Assembly: GCA_964481885.1 (NCBI GenBank)
Contig: CAYZUS010000008.1
Location: forward strand, 14,066-78,065
Length of the DNA stretch: 64,000 nucleotides
From: Fen731 sp964481885
Lineage (GTDB): Bacteria; Actinomycetota; Humimicrobiia; Humimicrobiales; Humimicrobiaceae
Reading direction: 5' to 3'
Made by a program: the position numbers and the translations under genes
Shown here: one piece after another, positions 18,532-28,770 of the stretch
Layout: the number at the start of each line of letters is the position of its first letter
How positions within the stretch are numbered: the first letter of the stretch is position 1
The notes under the pieces: model-generated
What the model was told of the DNA's origin: nothing
The model's database searches: none
What the model saw: only the letters and a program-made list of their open reading frames with translations

Positions 18532-19473
18532 ATGGAAAAATCTCAGGAAATAAGAAGCCGGATAAAAAGCATAAGCGGCACCAGGAAAATAACAAAGGCG
18601 ATGGAAATGATTTCTTCGTCCAAGATCAGGAAGGCCCAGAACAGGATTCTTGAAGCAAGGGCATTTGTATCCGGTATTGAAGGAGTGATAGTTGATATTG
18701 CGCATCACTCAAAAGTCATAACTGACCCTCTCCTGACTGTACATGACAAAAATGACTCTGTGCTTGTTATAGGAATTACGGCAGACAGGGGACTTTGCGG
18801 AGGCTACAATTCAAATATCATAAGGCTGACTGAAAAGACAATAAAACAAAACCAGGCCAGAGGCAGGGACGTAAAGCTTGACATTGCCGGCACACGCGGC
18901 AGGAATTACTTCAGGTACATGGGATACAAAATAGACAATGTCTATGAGAACCTGTCAGATTATCCAAAATTTCTTGATGCAAGGGAAATATCCCGGGAGA
19001 TTATAAGAAGGTACGTTTCCGGCGAGGTAGACAGTGTTATCATATGCTACACAAAATTTAAAAATCCTGCAGAACAGGTGCCTTCGAGGCTGCAGCTGCT
19101 GCCCATGGAGTTTGCAGGAAAAGGCATACAACTGCCTGAAGATGAGCCGATTCTGGATGAAAAAACGGGATCAGCCGGCACAGGAGTTTCTAAATCGGAT
19201 GCGGAATTTTTGTATGACCCGTCGCAGAATGATGTTTTAAGCTCTATCCTTCCGGAATACATTTATACAATTGTATACGGAGTTCTTCTTGAGTCTACAG
19301 CAAGCGAGACCGGGGCGAGGATGACAGCAATGAAGAGCGCAAGTGATAACGCAGAGGATATGATAAAAGAGCTGGGCCTGATGTATCACAGGGCAAGACA
19401 GCAGCAAATTACGATGGAGATAGCTGAGATAGTGTCAGGCGCAAATGCTTTAAGCGAAGGTGTAGTACAATAA
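18532..19473 (+). CDS. atpG: F-type ATP synthase subunit gamma
   Basis: Central rotor shaft. It begins IRSRIKSISGTRKITKAMEM and ends TMEIAEIVSGANAL, the two coiled-coil helices of the family, with ITADRGLCGGYNSNI in the globular part. At 313 residues it is longer than the usual 285-290. The extra residues form a polar stretch at about 200-232 (DEKTGSAGTGVSKSD). No clear ribosome site precedes the ATG, so translation may depend on the upstream gene. Confidence 0.95.
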   Translation: MEKSQEIRSRIKSISGTRKITKAMEMISSSKIRKAQNRILEARAFVSGIEGVIVDIAHHSKVITDPLLTVHDKNDSVLVIGITADRGLCGGYNSNIIRLTEKTIKQNQARGRDVKLDIAGTRGRNYFRYMGYKIDNVYENLSDYPKFLDAREISREIIRRYVSGEVDSVIICYTKFKNPAEQVPSRLQLLPMEFAGKGIQLPEDEPILDEKTGSAGTGVSKSDAEFLYDPSQNDVLSSILPEYIYTIVYGVLLESTASETGARMTAMKSASDNAEDMIKELGLMYHRARQQQITMEIAEIVSGANALSEGVVQ

Positions 19474-19508
19474 AAGTAAAATTTTTAAATTAAAAAGGCG
19501 GGATATAA

Positions 19509-20963
19509 ATGGTTGAAGATATTGGCGATAAGATTGAAATACCGGTAAATAAGGGCAGGATAATCAGCATAAGGGGACCGGTTTTGGATATCGAATTTCC
19601 TCCGGGCAAACTGCCGGATATCTACAATGCCCTTGAAATAATCAGGCCTGTAGACAAATCAGCCCAGTCCGGAAAAAGGGTTGTTGTGGAAGTGCAGCAG
19701 TCAATAGGCAACAATCAGGTCAGGGCAGTTGCCATGTCCTCAACTGACGGGCTCCAAAGAGGCATGGAGGTCACCGATACCGGAAAATCCATAGAGGTGC
19801 CTGTAGGCAGGGATACATTGGGAAGACTGTTTAATGTCCTTGGCGAGCCGATTGATTTGCTTGAAAAAGAAGTCAAGAGTGTAATGCGAATGCCTATCCA
19901 CAGAGAGGCTCCCGATATTGAGGATATTGAGCCTACCACAGAGCTGTTTGAAACCGGCGTAAAAGTCATCGATCTTTTGTGCCCATTTGTGAGGGGCGGG
20001 AAAATCGGGATGTTCGGTGGTGCCGGCGTTGGGAAAACCGTAATAATAATGGAGCTTATACATAATATAGCGACCGAGCATGGAGGATTTTCCGTGTTTG
20101 CAGGCGTTGGTGAGAGAACAAGGGAAGGAAACGACCTCTGGCGAGAAATGAAGGAGTCGGGGGTTATTGACAAGACGGCAATGGTGTTTGGCCAGATGAA
20201 CGAGCCCCCGGGAGCCAGATTCAGGGTGGGCCTGACGGGCCTTACAATGGCTGAATATTTCAGGGATTTCGAAGGAAAGGACCTGCTTTTATTTATTGAT
20301 AATATTTTCAGGTTTGTCCAGGCCGGCCAGGAAGTTTCAACACTGCTCGGAAGAATGCCTTCAGCAGTAGGATATCAGCCAACACTTTCAACTGAAATGG
20401 GCGAGCTTCAGGAAAGGATAACTTCAACAAAAAAAGGCTCTATAACTTCTGTACAGGCCATATATGTTCCTGCAGATGACCTTACGGACCCTGCTCCGGC
20501 TACAACTTTTACGCATCTTGATTCAACTGTAGTTTTATCGAGGCAGATTTCTGAGCGAGGAATTTACCCTGCGGTAGATCCTCTGGATTCCTCTTCGCGT
20601 ATACTTGATCCGCAGTATGTAGGCGATGAGCATTACCAGGTTGCAAGGAGAGTCCAGGAAGTGCTGCAGAGAAACAAGGAGCTCCAGGATATTATAGCCA
20701 TACTTGGAATTGATGAGCTCTCTGAAGAGGACAAGACAATAGTTCAGCGTGCAAGAAAAATAGAGAAGTTCTTGTCCCAGCCGTTTTTTGTTGCGGCGCA
20801 GTATACCGGCAGGGAAGGCAAATATGTCAGGGTGGAAGATACCATAAAGGGGTTTAAGGCAATTGCCGAAGGAAAATATGACAACATTCCTGAGCAGGCG
20901 TTCTATATGGCGGGAAATATTGAAGAAGTTGAGCAAAGAGCCGCCAAGATGCAGACAGTGTAG
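19509..20963 (+). CDS. atpD: F-type ATP synthase subunit beta
   Basis: Catalytic subunit of F1, 484 residues. It has Walker A GGAGVGKTVIIMEL, the catalytic-Glu region GVGERTREGNDL, the Walker B-type segment LLLFIDNIFRF and the ILGIDELSEEDK element that contacts gamma. GGCGGG precedes the ATG. It is the most conserved protein of the window, with no insertion. Confidence 0.98.
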   Translation: MVEDIGDKIEIPVNKGRIISIRGPVLDIEFPPGKLPDIYNALEIIRPVDKSAQSGKRVVVEVQQSIGNNQVRAVAMSSTDGLQRGMEVTDTGKSIEVPVGRDTLGRLFNVLGEPIDLLEKEVKSVMRMPIHREAPDIEDIEPTTELFETGVKVIDLLCPFVRGGKIGMFGGAGVGKTVIIMELIHNIATEHGGFSVFAGVGERTREGNDLWREMKESGVIDKTAMVFGQMNEPPGARFRVGLTGLTMAEYFRDFEGKDLLLFIDNIFRFVQAGQEVSTLLGRMPSAVGYQPTLSTEMGELQERITSTKKGSITSVQAIYVPADDLTDPAPATTFTHLDSTVVLSRQISERGIYPAVDPLDSSSRILDPQYVGDEHYQVARRVQEVLQRNKELQDIIAILGIDELSEEDKTIVQRARKIEKFLSQPFFVAAQYTGREGKYVRVEDTIKGFKAIAEGKYDNIPEQAFYMAGNIEEVEQRAAKMQTV

Positions 20964-21255
20964 CGGCCGCAAAGCCACTCATACAGCTTGAATTTTTATT
21001 TTTTTAGTGATTTTATTGCCTTAATGCATTAAATTTTAGAGGATTTTTATCGTTTTAAATTTGAGAGGTTTGTAATGCTTTTCAAGGTCAGCAGTTTATA
21101 TAGTGTTAGCGCTTTGAATTTGATTAGTTTATATTATCTAAAATTTTAGTGATTTGTATTGATTTGTGTTTTGAAAAATTAAGGGATACGTACTTTTAAA
21201 TATTACTCAAGTGTTTCAGGACTAAAAAAGGATAATTTTTAGTAATCAGGTTTAT

Positions 21256-21645
21256 ATGGATGCCAAAGAAAATAAAAATAAAATAAAAATAACGGTTGTA
21301 ACTCCTGAAGGGAAGGTTTTTGAAGGGGATGTTGATTTTATCAGCGTTCCTGCCAAAAGCGGAAGCATGGGCATACTACCCAGGCACGTCCCTATTATAG
21401 CTCAGCTAAAGACCGGCATTTTAAAACTTGTCAGTGATGGCAGGCCCATATATATAGGGGTTTGCAGGGGATATTTTGAGTTGCTTGACAGCAGAGCCTA
21501 TGTTTTGACCGAGAGCGCAATTTTAACAGATGCTGATAACAGGGAAGCAGTAATTGCAGATTTAAAGAAAAAGCATGACATCACCAATGAGATAACAGAA
21601 GAGACAAAAAAAGTTGTGCAGGCAATTGCTGGTCTGAATATCTGA
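21256..21645 (+). CDS. atpC: F-type ATP synthase subunit epsilon
   Basis: A 129-residue F1 subunit that regulates ATP hydrolysis. The N-terminal beta-sandwich is clear (VVTPEGKVFEGDVDFISVPA and GSMGILPRHVPIIAQL), followed by a short C-terminal helical part. It lies about 290 bp after atpD; that spacer is AT-rich and shows no gene. Last gene of the ATP synthase operon. Confidence 0.95.
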   Translation: MDAKENKNKIKITVVTPEGKVFEGDVDFISVPAKSGSMGILPRHVPIIAQLKTGILKLVSDGRPIYIGVCRGYFELLDSRAYVLTESAILTDADNREAVIADLKKKHDITNEITEETKKVVQAIAGLNI

Positions 21646-21924
21646 ACTTTCCCTTAAGAGTCTGAATTTTCCCCTAAATAATTTTTGCAGAATAATTCAT
21701 TATTTTGGAAATATTATTAATCTCTAAATAATCTAAAATTATATTATAATAAACATTAATATTTATAGCTAGAAATTAGTGATAAAATTTTTAATAATTG
21801 TATTCATATATTAAATAAAGCTATATAATGACAGAATGTTTCAAATCAGGATATTGCTATGACATTAAAATCAAAATCTGACTAAAAAATTTAAACAGGA
21901 AACTTTTTAGGAAAGATGTAAAAA

Positions 21925-22809
21925 ATGTGCGCAGAATTAAATAAAAAGGATCTGGAAGAGATTATTGAAGTTTTAAATCTCCGACCTGATACGGATATTT
22001 CCGTCTACAGCGAAGCATTTCTTTTTAAATCCATTGAAAATAGAATGACTTTGGCTTCGATTAAAACAGCAAATGATTACGCGGGCCTGCTTTCACAAAA
22101 CACAGGTGAAGTGCAAAAGCTGATAGATTCATTAAGCATTACCTACAGCACATTCTTTCGCAGCCAGGTTGCTTTCTCACTTTTGGACAGCTATATCCTT
22201 CCTTACCTCGTAAATAAAAAGGAAAAAGATTACAACCCGGAAATAAGGATATGGTCCGCCGGGTGCTCGGCGGGAGAGGAAGCTTATTCGATTGCAATAT
22301 TACTGGACGAATTAAACCTGGCAAGAGACCGTGATATTTCTTTTAGGATATTTGCCACTGATATTTCCCAAGCCATGCTGGATTTGGCAAAAAAAGGAAT
22401 TTACAAAGTGGAAGCGCTTGGTAATGTCAGGCAGAGCCATATCTGCAGTTATTTTACTTTTGAAGGCGAAGCTTATGAAGTCATTTCAAGGCTTAAGGAG
22501 CATATAGACTTTTCAATATATGACCTGCTGGAAAAACATTCAGTATGCCCCCCGCCAAGCATATATGGCGAATTTGATATTATATTTTGCAGCAACCTGC
22601 TTTTTTATTACAGGCCGGACGCATATGAATCCATATTGGAAAAACTCGCAAACTGTCTTGTTGATGGAGGGTATATGATTACAGGAGAAGCAGAAAGATC
22701 CCTTGTTGAAAAAACAAAAACACTTACACGGGCCGAGTTTCCAAATACAATTTTTAAAAAGTCCGGAGCAGGAAGATATGCGAAACAGGCAGATATTCTG
22801 AACATATAG
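21925..22809 (+). CDS. CheR-type protein-glutamate methyltransferase
   Basis: S-adenosylmethionine-dependent methyltransferase of the CheR family, 294 residues. A small N-terminal helical domain carries YSTFFRSQ. The SAM-binding motif WSAGCSAGEEAYSIA, then FATDISQAMLDLA and DIIFCSNLLFYY, follow in the standard order. No chemoreceptor or flagellar genes are nearby. It heads a group with a hybrid kinase and an HD-GYP protein, so it probably serves a non-chemotaxis signalling pathway (inference). AGGAAAG lies upstream of the ATG. Confidence 0.9.
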   Translation: MCAELNKKDLEEIIEVLNLRPDTDISVYSEAFLFKSIENRMTLASIKTANDYAGLLSQNTGEVQKLIDSLSITYSTFFRSQVAFSLLDSYILPYLVNKKEKDYNPEIRIWSAGCSAGEEAYSIAILLDELNLARDRDISFRIFATDISQAMLDLAKKGIYKVEALGNVRQSHICSYFTFEGEAYEVISRLKEHIDFSIYDLLEKHSVCPPPSIYGEFDIIFCSNLLFYYRPDAYESILEKLANCLVDGGYMITGEAERSLVEKTKTLTRAEFPNTIFKKSGAGRYAKQADILNI

Positions 22810-22869
22810 GCATTTTGAACTGACAGGTACCCTAAAAAGGAAGGTAACCCTAAAAAGGATGGGAAAAGA

Positions 22870-25854
22870 GTGAAACGCAAAGATTTTAAAATAGGCTCAA
22901 AGATTACAATAGGTTTTATTATTGTGCTTGTTTTTGTAATTGTGCTTGCAGGAGTTGCATTTTACGAGATTTCCATGCTTTGGCAAAACACTGATACTTT
23001 ATATAATCATCCGCTTCAAATCAGAAGATCTTTAGGGGAAATCAAGGCTGATATATTAATGATGCAGGCAAGTTTAAGAAATAGTATTATGGCAGAAAAC
23101 AGTGAAGATATGCTGGTGTATACCAAAGATATTGATACTAAAGAAACTGATGTCTTTGAGCATTTTGCAGTAATATCCTCAAAGTACCTGGGGCCAAAAT
23201 CTGATTATGAAAATTCCTACACACACTTTGTTGAGTGGAAAGCTCTTCGTGATGAGACACTCGCATTTGCACGACTTGGCAATTCAGCCGAAGCGTTAAG
23301 GAGAACCCTGCCGGATGGGCCGGAAGGCATACACTTGAGCGGCCTGATGGCAAGTATCGAAAAAATAAATGTTTTTTCTTTGAATAAAGGTAACGAACTA
23401 TATCTGTCCGCCCAAAATGAATATAATAATCTGCGGCTCGGGCTCGGAATAATGATAGGTGTTATCTGGCTGTTTTCCATAATTATAATTTATGTTTTAA
23501 TCAGAAGCATTAGAACCCCGTTAAAAGAACTCACAAGGGCGACCGAGCAGTTCAGGCTTGGGAAACTTAACGCACGCAGCAGCTATAATGCCGGCAATGA
23601 GTTTGGCACGCTTTCAGAATCTTTCAACAGCCTTGCAGAAACAATTCAGGGCGAGATAAAAATCAGGGAAAACTCTGCGGGTATGGCGGACATAATGCTG
23701 GGCGAGGAGCAGCTGGGTAGTTTTTGCAGGGAAGTGCTTTCTGCGCTTCTGCAAAAAACCGGTTCACAAATCGGCGCTTTTTATTTTTTAAATGATGAAA
23801 AAAAAGATTTTGTGCTGTTTGAATCGATTGGTCTTAAAGCCGACAGCCAAAAAACATTTTCAGCATTTTCTTTTGAAGGAGAATTCGGGTCAGCATTAAA
23901 AACCCGGCAAATCCAGCATATAAAAGAAATTCCTGCAGACACTGCCTTTGGATTGCGTACAGTATCTGCAGACCTTTTGCCTTCAGAAATCCTAACTGTC
24001 CCGATTATTTCCGGCGGCGAAGTAATTGCCATGATTTCTCTTGCCAGTGTACATAAATATACAGACGGCGCCGTTCTGCTGATAAGTAATATCAGCGCCA
24101 TGCTGACCGCCCGACTTACCGGAGTGCTTTCGTTTGAGAAACAGATAAGAATGGCTGAACAACTTGGAATCCAGAACACAGAACTTAAAGAAACATCCAG
24201 AGAATTGGTCAGCCAGGCAAGTGAATTAAGCGAGCAGAATACCGAGCTTGAGATGCAGAAAAAGCAGCTTGATGAAGCCAACAGACTAAAGAGTTCATTT
24301 CTGTCAAATATGAGCCATGAGTTAAGGACACCGCTTAATTCTGTTATAGGTCTCTCCGGAGTATTGGGCCGAAGGCTGTTGGGTAAAATCCCTGATGAGG
24401 AATACAGCTATATAGATGTAATAGAGCGAAGTGGAAATCAGCTTCTTGAGCTCATAAATGATATTCTTGATCTGTCGCGCATTGAAGCAGGCAAGGAGGA
24501 GATAAGCCTTTCGCATTTTTCAATATCCGAGCTTGCAACTTCAGTATTGTTTACAATCGAACCCCAGGCCCGACAAAAAAGTCTGAAGCTTATAAACCTT
24601 ATAAGCAAGGATTCTGATATGCCGCTTGTCACCAGTGATTTTAAAAAATGCCGGCACATCCTGCAAAATATTGTCGCAAATGCGGTAAAATTTACAAGTT
24701 CGGGTTTTGTAGAGATTTCTGCGGTTGCGTCTGAGGATTCGATAAATATTATTGTCAGAGACACAGGCATTGGAATAGCGCAGGATAAACTGCCATATAT
24801 ATTCGATGAATTTCGCATGGTTGATGAGAGCGCTTCGAGGAAATTCGGCGGTACGGGGCTTGGGCTGTCAATTGCACAAAAATATGCAAAGCTTCTTCAT
24901 GGAGAAATCGCAGTGGAAAGCGACTTTGGCAAAGGCTCTGTATTTACTGTGAGCCTGCCTGTAAGGATTTCAGGGTTTTTGGAAGAACCTTTGCCGGAAG
25001 ATTTAACTGCTGACCCGGTGCCCTTCCAAATCAAAAACCGCCGCTCTTCTTTCCGCGAAGACGATAAAACTATCTTACTTGTGGAAGACAGTGAACCTGC
25101 CATTATCCAGATGAGTGATATTTTGGGCGGCCATGGTTACGGCCTGAGTATTGCGCGCAATGGAAAACAAGCACTTGAGAAAATTAAAGAAAACCTGCCG
25201 GATGCCATAATCCTTGATTTGATGATGCCGGAAATTGATGGATTTGAGGTTTTAAGAATAATTCGTGACAATGATAAAACTGCGGATATTCCGGTGCTTA
25301 TACTGACTGCAAAGCATATAACCAAGGAAGAATTGAGTTTCCTTAAGGGTAATAATGTCCATGAGCTTATTCAAAAGGGCAATATAAGCAAACAGGAGCT
25401 GCTGGATATAATAAGGAGCATGCTGTATCCGGACGTAAGAAAGAAAAGTTTGCCGCCACAAAAACAATCAACACCGCAAAAAAAAGGGAGAGCCACAATA
25501 CTTGTCATAGAGGATAATGCAGACAATATGAAAACTGTAAGGGCTCTTCTGCAGGAGAATTTTGAAATCATAGAAGCTTTTGACGGTGAGTCAGGAATTA
25601 TCCGGGCAAGGCAGTATGTTCCGGATATTATCCTCCTTGACATATCACTTCCTGCAATGGATGGTTTTGCAGTCTATGATGAGATAAAAAAAGAAGAGCT
25701 CCTAAAACATGTCCCAATTGTGGCATTAACAGCAAGGGTAATGAAAGGCGACTTGGAGCAAATCCTTGATTATGGTTTTAATGCTTATTTATCCAAACCT
25801 GTTGATGAGAAATTGCTTCAAAAAACAATTTGCGAGGCGATAAATGATAACTGA
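22870..25854 (+). CDS. Membrane hybrid sensor kinase: CHASE-like sensor, HAMP, GAF, HisKA, HATPase, two receivers
   Basis: A 994-residue signalling protein. It has an N-terminal membrane helix (about 12-32), an extracytoplasmic helical sensor of about 150 residues, a second membrane helix (about 193-215), HAMP, a GAF domain (about 275-425) and a coiled coil. HisKA has its His in NMSHELRTPLNSV; HATPase has intact G1 DTGIGIA and G2 GTGLGLSI boxes. Two receivers follow, with Asp in IILDLMMPEIDG and IILLDISLPAMDG. It starts at a GTG. The gene end overlaps the HD-GYP gene by 11 bp. Signals likely pass through both receivers to that protein. Confidence 0.92.
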   Translation: MKRKDFKIGSKITIGFIIVLVFVIVLAGVAFYEISMLWQNTDTLYNHPLQIRRSLGEIKADILMMQASLRNSIMAENSEDMLVYTKDIDTKETDVFEHFAVISSKYLGPKSDYENSYTHFVEWKALRDETLAFARLGNSAEALRRTLPDGPEGIHLSGLMASIEKINVFSLNKGNELYLSAQNEYNNLRLGLGIMIGVIWLFSIIIIYVLIRSIRTPLKELTRATEQFRLGKLNARSSYNAGNEFGTLSESFNSLAETIQGEIKIRENSAGMADIMLGEEQLGSFCREVLSALLQKTGSQIGAFYFLNDEKKDFVLFESIGLKADSQKTFSAFSFEGEFGSALKTRQIQHIKEIPADTAFGLRTVSADLLPSEILTVPIISGGEVIAMISLASVHKYTDGAVLLISNISAMLTARLTGVLSFEKQIRMAEQLGIQNTELKETSRELVSQASELSEQNTELEMQKKQLDEANRLKSSFLSNMSHELRTPLNSVIGLSGVLGRRLLGKIPDEEYSYIDVIERSGNQLLELINDILDLSRIEAGKEEISLSHFSISELATSVLFTIEPQARQKSLKLINLISKDSDMPLVTSDFKKCRHILQNIVANAVKFTSSGFVEISAVASEDSINIIVRDTGIGIAQDKLPYIFDEFRMVDESASRKFGGTGLGLSIAQKYAKLLHGEIAVESDFGKGSVFTVSLPVRISGFLEEPLPEDLTADPVPFQIKNRRSSFREDDKTILLVEDSEPAIIQMSDILGGHGYGLSIARNGKQALEKIKENLPDAIILDLMMPEIDGFEVLRIIRDNDKTADIPVLILTAKHITKEELSFLKGNNVHELIQKGNISKQELLDIIRSMLYPDVRKKSLPPQKQSTPQKKGRATILVIEDNADNMKTVRALLQENFEIIEAFDGESGIIRARQYVPDIILLDISLPAMDGFAVYDEIKKEELLKHVPIVALTARVMKGDLEQILDYGFNAYLSKPVDEKLLQKTICEAINDN

Positions 25855-26938
25855 CGGCCCTGTAATACTTGCAATAGATGACAATAAGGATAACCTGGTT
25901 GTGTTAAAAGCAATCATAGGTGAGACTTTTTCAAATGCAAAAGTTATAACTTCCCAGGATAGCTATGACGGTATAAGCATGGCAGAAAAGGACAATCCGG
26001 ATGTCATTCTTCTTGATATTTTAATGCCGGGGCTTAACGGGTTTGAGGTCTGCAGGATAGTTAAGGAAAGTACCGCCACTGCCCACATTCCAGTAGTGTT
26101 TTTGACTGCTTTAAAAACTGATAAGGAACTTCGGCTTAAAGCGCTGGATGCAGGAGCAGATGCATTTCTTTCCAAACCAATTGAGGCTGTGGAGTTAAGC
26201 GCTCAGATCAGTGCAATGCTTAAAATAAAAAAAGCAAATGATTTAAAGCGCCAAAAGAATTATGAACTGGAAGAGCTTGTTGCCAAACGAACTTTTGAAC
26301 TTGAGAAGAGAATCGTCCTGCACGAGAATACAGAAAAGGAACTTCGCTCATCAGAAGCGCGTTTAAAGAATAGCCTGGATTCAGCAATAGAGACAATCGC
26401 AGGTATTTGCGAGATACAGGATCCGTATACTTCCGGCCATCAAAAGCAGGTTTCAAAAATCGCTTTCGCTATTGCAGAGGAAATGGGGCTGACGTTCCAG
26501 GAGGCTGATAATATAAGGATAGGAAGCATGCTTCATGACATAGGCAAGATAAGCATACCCACTTCAATCCTGGTTAAACCCGGCAAACTTACGGAAATAG
26601 AGTTTTTGCTTATAAAAGAGCATTCTAAAATCGGCTATGATATATTAAAAAAAATGGACATTTCCCCGTCAATTCCGGAAATGGTGCTGCAGCACCACGA
26701 AAGGCTCAATGGCTCCGGCTATCCTAACAGGCTAAATGGAGACAATACACTTCTCGGGTCCAAAATAATTGCAGTTGCAGATGTTGTTGAAGCAATGACA
26801 TCGCACCGGCCTTATCGGCCCGCACTTGGCAGGGATAAGGCGATACAGGAAGTAATACAGAATAAGGCTACTTTATATGATTGTGCCGTGGTAGATGCAT
26901 GTCTGAAGATTCTACCGGACGACTTGGAAAATTTATAA
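25844..26938 (+). CDS. Response regulator with HD-GYP domain (probable c-di-GMP phosphodiesterase)
   Basis: A 364-residue output protein: a receiver (Asp in VILLDILMPGLNG, Lys in LSKPIE), a coiled-coil linker, then an HD-GYP domain with GSMLHDIGKISIP and HHERLNGSGYP, and DVVEAMTSHRPYRPA further on. HD-GYP enzymes usually hydrolyse cyclic di-GMP, and the metal ligands visible here are intact. It overlaps the hybrid kinase by 11 bp and is its likely target. Confidence 0.94.
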   Translation: MITDGPVILAIDDNKDNLVVLKAIIGETFSNAKVITSQDSYDGISMAEKDNPDVILLDILMPGLNGFEVCRIVKESTATAHIPVVFLTALKTDKELRLKALDAGADAFLSKPIEAVELSAQISAMLKIKKANDLKRQKNYELEELVAKRTFELEKRIVLHENTEKELRSSEARLKNSLDSAIETIAGICEIQDPYTSGHQKQVSKIAFAIAEEMGLTFQEADNIRIGSMLHDIGKISIPTSILVKPGKLTEIEFLLIKEHSKIGYDILKKMDISPSIPEMVLQHHERLNGSGYPNRLNGDNTLLGSKIIAVADVVEAMTSHRPYRPALGRDKAIQEVIQNKATLYDCAVVDACLKILPDDLENL

Positions 26939-27186
26939 AACCGGTTTAACCCCAGTGCAGTAATTATGTTTGTACCGCAGGCTAAAAATTTCACTTGTGT
27001 TGCAGGGTAAAAATTACGTTTACGTCATAGACGAAGAATTTAACTTGGACCACAGTCTGCTTTCTCTTCTTTCATTTTTACTGTCGGCACAGGCTGTATT
27101 TGGCGCAGGGTTCATATTTTTCCCCTCTTTTGCTATACTGACTTCTGTACTTAAAATAATATTGTAAAACTATCGGTTTGGAAATT

Positions 27187-28482
27187 ATGGCAGGATATGT
27201 AATAAACGGCGGCAAAACGCTAAATGGAACAGTAAAGATAAGCGGCGCTAAAAATTCAGCACTCAAAATCATTGCTGCCGCCATATTGGCTGACGGAAAG
27301 GTTACTCTTCGTAATGTACCGGATATTGAAGATGTAAACACGATGGTCGAGGTATTAAAAACCATAAATGTCCGTCTTGAATTCGACAGGAACAGCAATA
27401 TCCTTGAAATAGACCCCTCAGGTATTAACAGCTATGAAGCTCCCTATGAGCTGGTCAGGAAAATGAGGGCATCAGTACTTGTCGCAGGACCCCTGCTTAC
27501 AAAATTTGGCAGGGTAAAAGTCGCAATCCCCGGCGGATGCAATATCGGGGCAAGGCAGATAGATATCCACCTTAAAGGTTTTGAAGAGTTGGGAGCCAAA
27601 AACTATATCGAGCATGGCTACATAAATTGCAGCGCAGATTTCAACGGCACAAGGACCGCAGGCAAAGCAAACCTGAGAGGAGCTGTAATTAATCTGGACT
27701 TTCCTTCAAGGGGAGCAACTGAAAATTTAATGATGGCTGCCGTGATGGCCGAGGGCCGAACGGTAATAAACAATGCGGCTTGTGAAAAAGAGATTGTTGA
27801 TTTGGCAAATTTTTTAATCGCGATAGGTGCAGAAATTGAAGGCGGCGGAACAGACTGTATTAAAGTAAGCGGCGTCTCCAAATTAAACTCGGGCCCAACA
27901 GATTACACGATAATGCCGGACAGCATAGAGGCAGGAACATTTATAGCAGCTGCAGCTTTGTGCGGTAAAAAAGTCGTGATACGGGATGCTGTGTGGAAAA
28001 ATATAGAGATATTTTGCCAGAAGATAAAAGAGGTAGGCATTGATATTTCACCTGTCGACGACAGAACAGTTATTGTGAGCCGCAGTAAAAAAATCTTAAA
28101 ACCGGTAAACATAAGTACTCTTCCTTATCCTGGATTCCCCACAGATCTGCAGCCCGTGGTCGCAGTTTTGCTCTCGGTTGTACCAGGGGTATCCATAATT
28201 ACTGAAAATGTTTTCGAAAACAGGTTTATGTATGTGGAGGAACTAAACAGGATGGGAGCAAATATTAAAATAGATGGCCATCATGCCGTAATCAAAGGAG
28301 TCAATAAGCTTTCAGGCGCACCTGTAAAAGCATTTGATTTGCGTGCAGGTGCGGCAATGGTACTTGCGGGCCTTGCTGCAGAAGGAATGACTGAAGTCTA
28401 TGACATACAGCACATACAGAGAGGCTATGAAAATTTTCAGTCAAAACTTCAGGCGCTGGGGGCAGACATAACAGAAGCATAA
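27187..28482 (+). CDS. murA: UDP-N-acetylglucosamine 1-carboxyvinyltransferase
   Basis: First committed enzyme of peptidoglycan synthesis; adds enolpyruvate from PEP to UDP-GlcNAc. I use the ATG at 27187, giving the family start AGYVINGGKTLNG; a TTG at 27178 would add three residues. The catalytic cysteine (C118) is in IPGGCNIGARQIDIH, the form normally sensitive to fosfomycin. GAKNSALKI and FPTDLQP are further landmarks. At 431 residues it has normal length and no insertion. Confidence 0.97.
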   Translation: MAGYVINGGKTLNGTVKISGAKNSALKIIAAAILADGKVTLRNVPDIEDVNTMVEVLKTINVRLEFDRNSNILEIDPSGINSYEAPYELVRKMRASVLVAGPLLTKFGRVKVAIPGGCNIGARQIDIHLKGFEELGAKNYIEHGYINCSADFNGTRTAGKANLRGAVINLDFPSRGATENLMMAAVMAEGRTVINNAACEKEIVDLANFLIAIGAEIEGGGTDCIKVSGVSKLNSGPTDYTIMPDSIEAGTFIAAAALCGKKVVIRDAVWKNIEIFCQKIKEVGIDISPVDDRTVIVSRSKKILKPVNISTLPYPGFPTDLQPVVAVLLSVVPGVSIITENVFENRFMYVEELNRMGANIKIDGHHAVIKGVNKLSGAPVKAFDLRAGAAMVLAGLAAEGMTEVYDIQHIQRGYENFQSKLQALGADITEA

Positions 28483-28759
28483 AAAGCCCCAGGATATTAT
28501 TATAAAATATTCATATATACTAATGTAAAAAACAGGGTTAATTTAATAATCCATGACCCGCATTTGTGGTCAATGTATTGTAATTTAATCTACAATGAAT
28601 ATATAATGACAAGTTGTGCCAATTCGAGTTTCGGATAAACCGGCGCAGACAATGACATTCCAGGGGAGGACCAGAGTATCTCAAGGATTGGGCCAAAGCA
28701 TTCCGGATAGTTATTTTCGGACATCACCGGCAAACAAACAAAAATGTAAGATTTATGAT

Positions 28760-28770
28760 TATAATTTAAA
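28760..28770 (+). promoter_or_regulatory. Candidate leaderless promoter of the LCP gene
   Basis: TATAAT at 28760-28765 ends five bases before the ATG at 28771, and there is no ribosome site. Transcription would begin at or next to the start codon. A clear -35 hexamer is not visible. Confidence 0.5.
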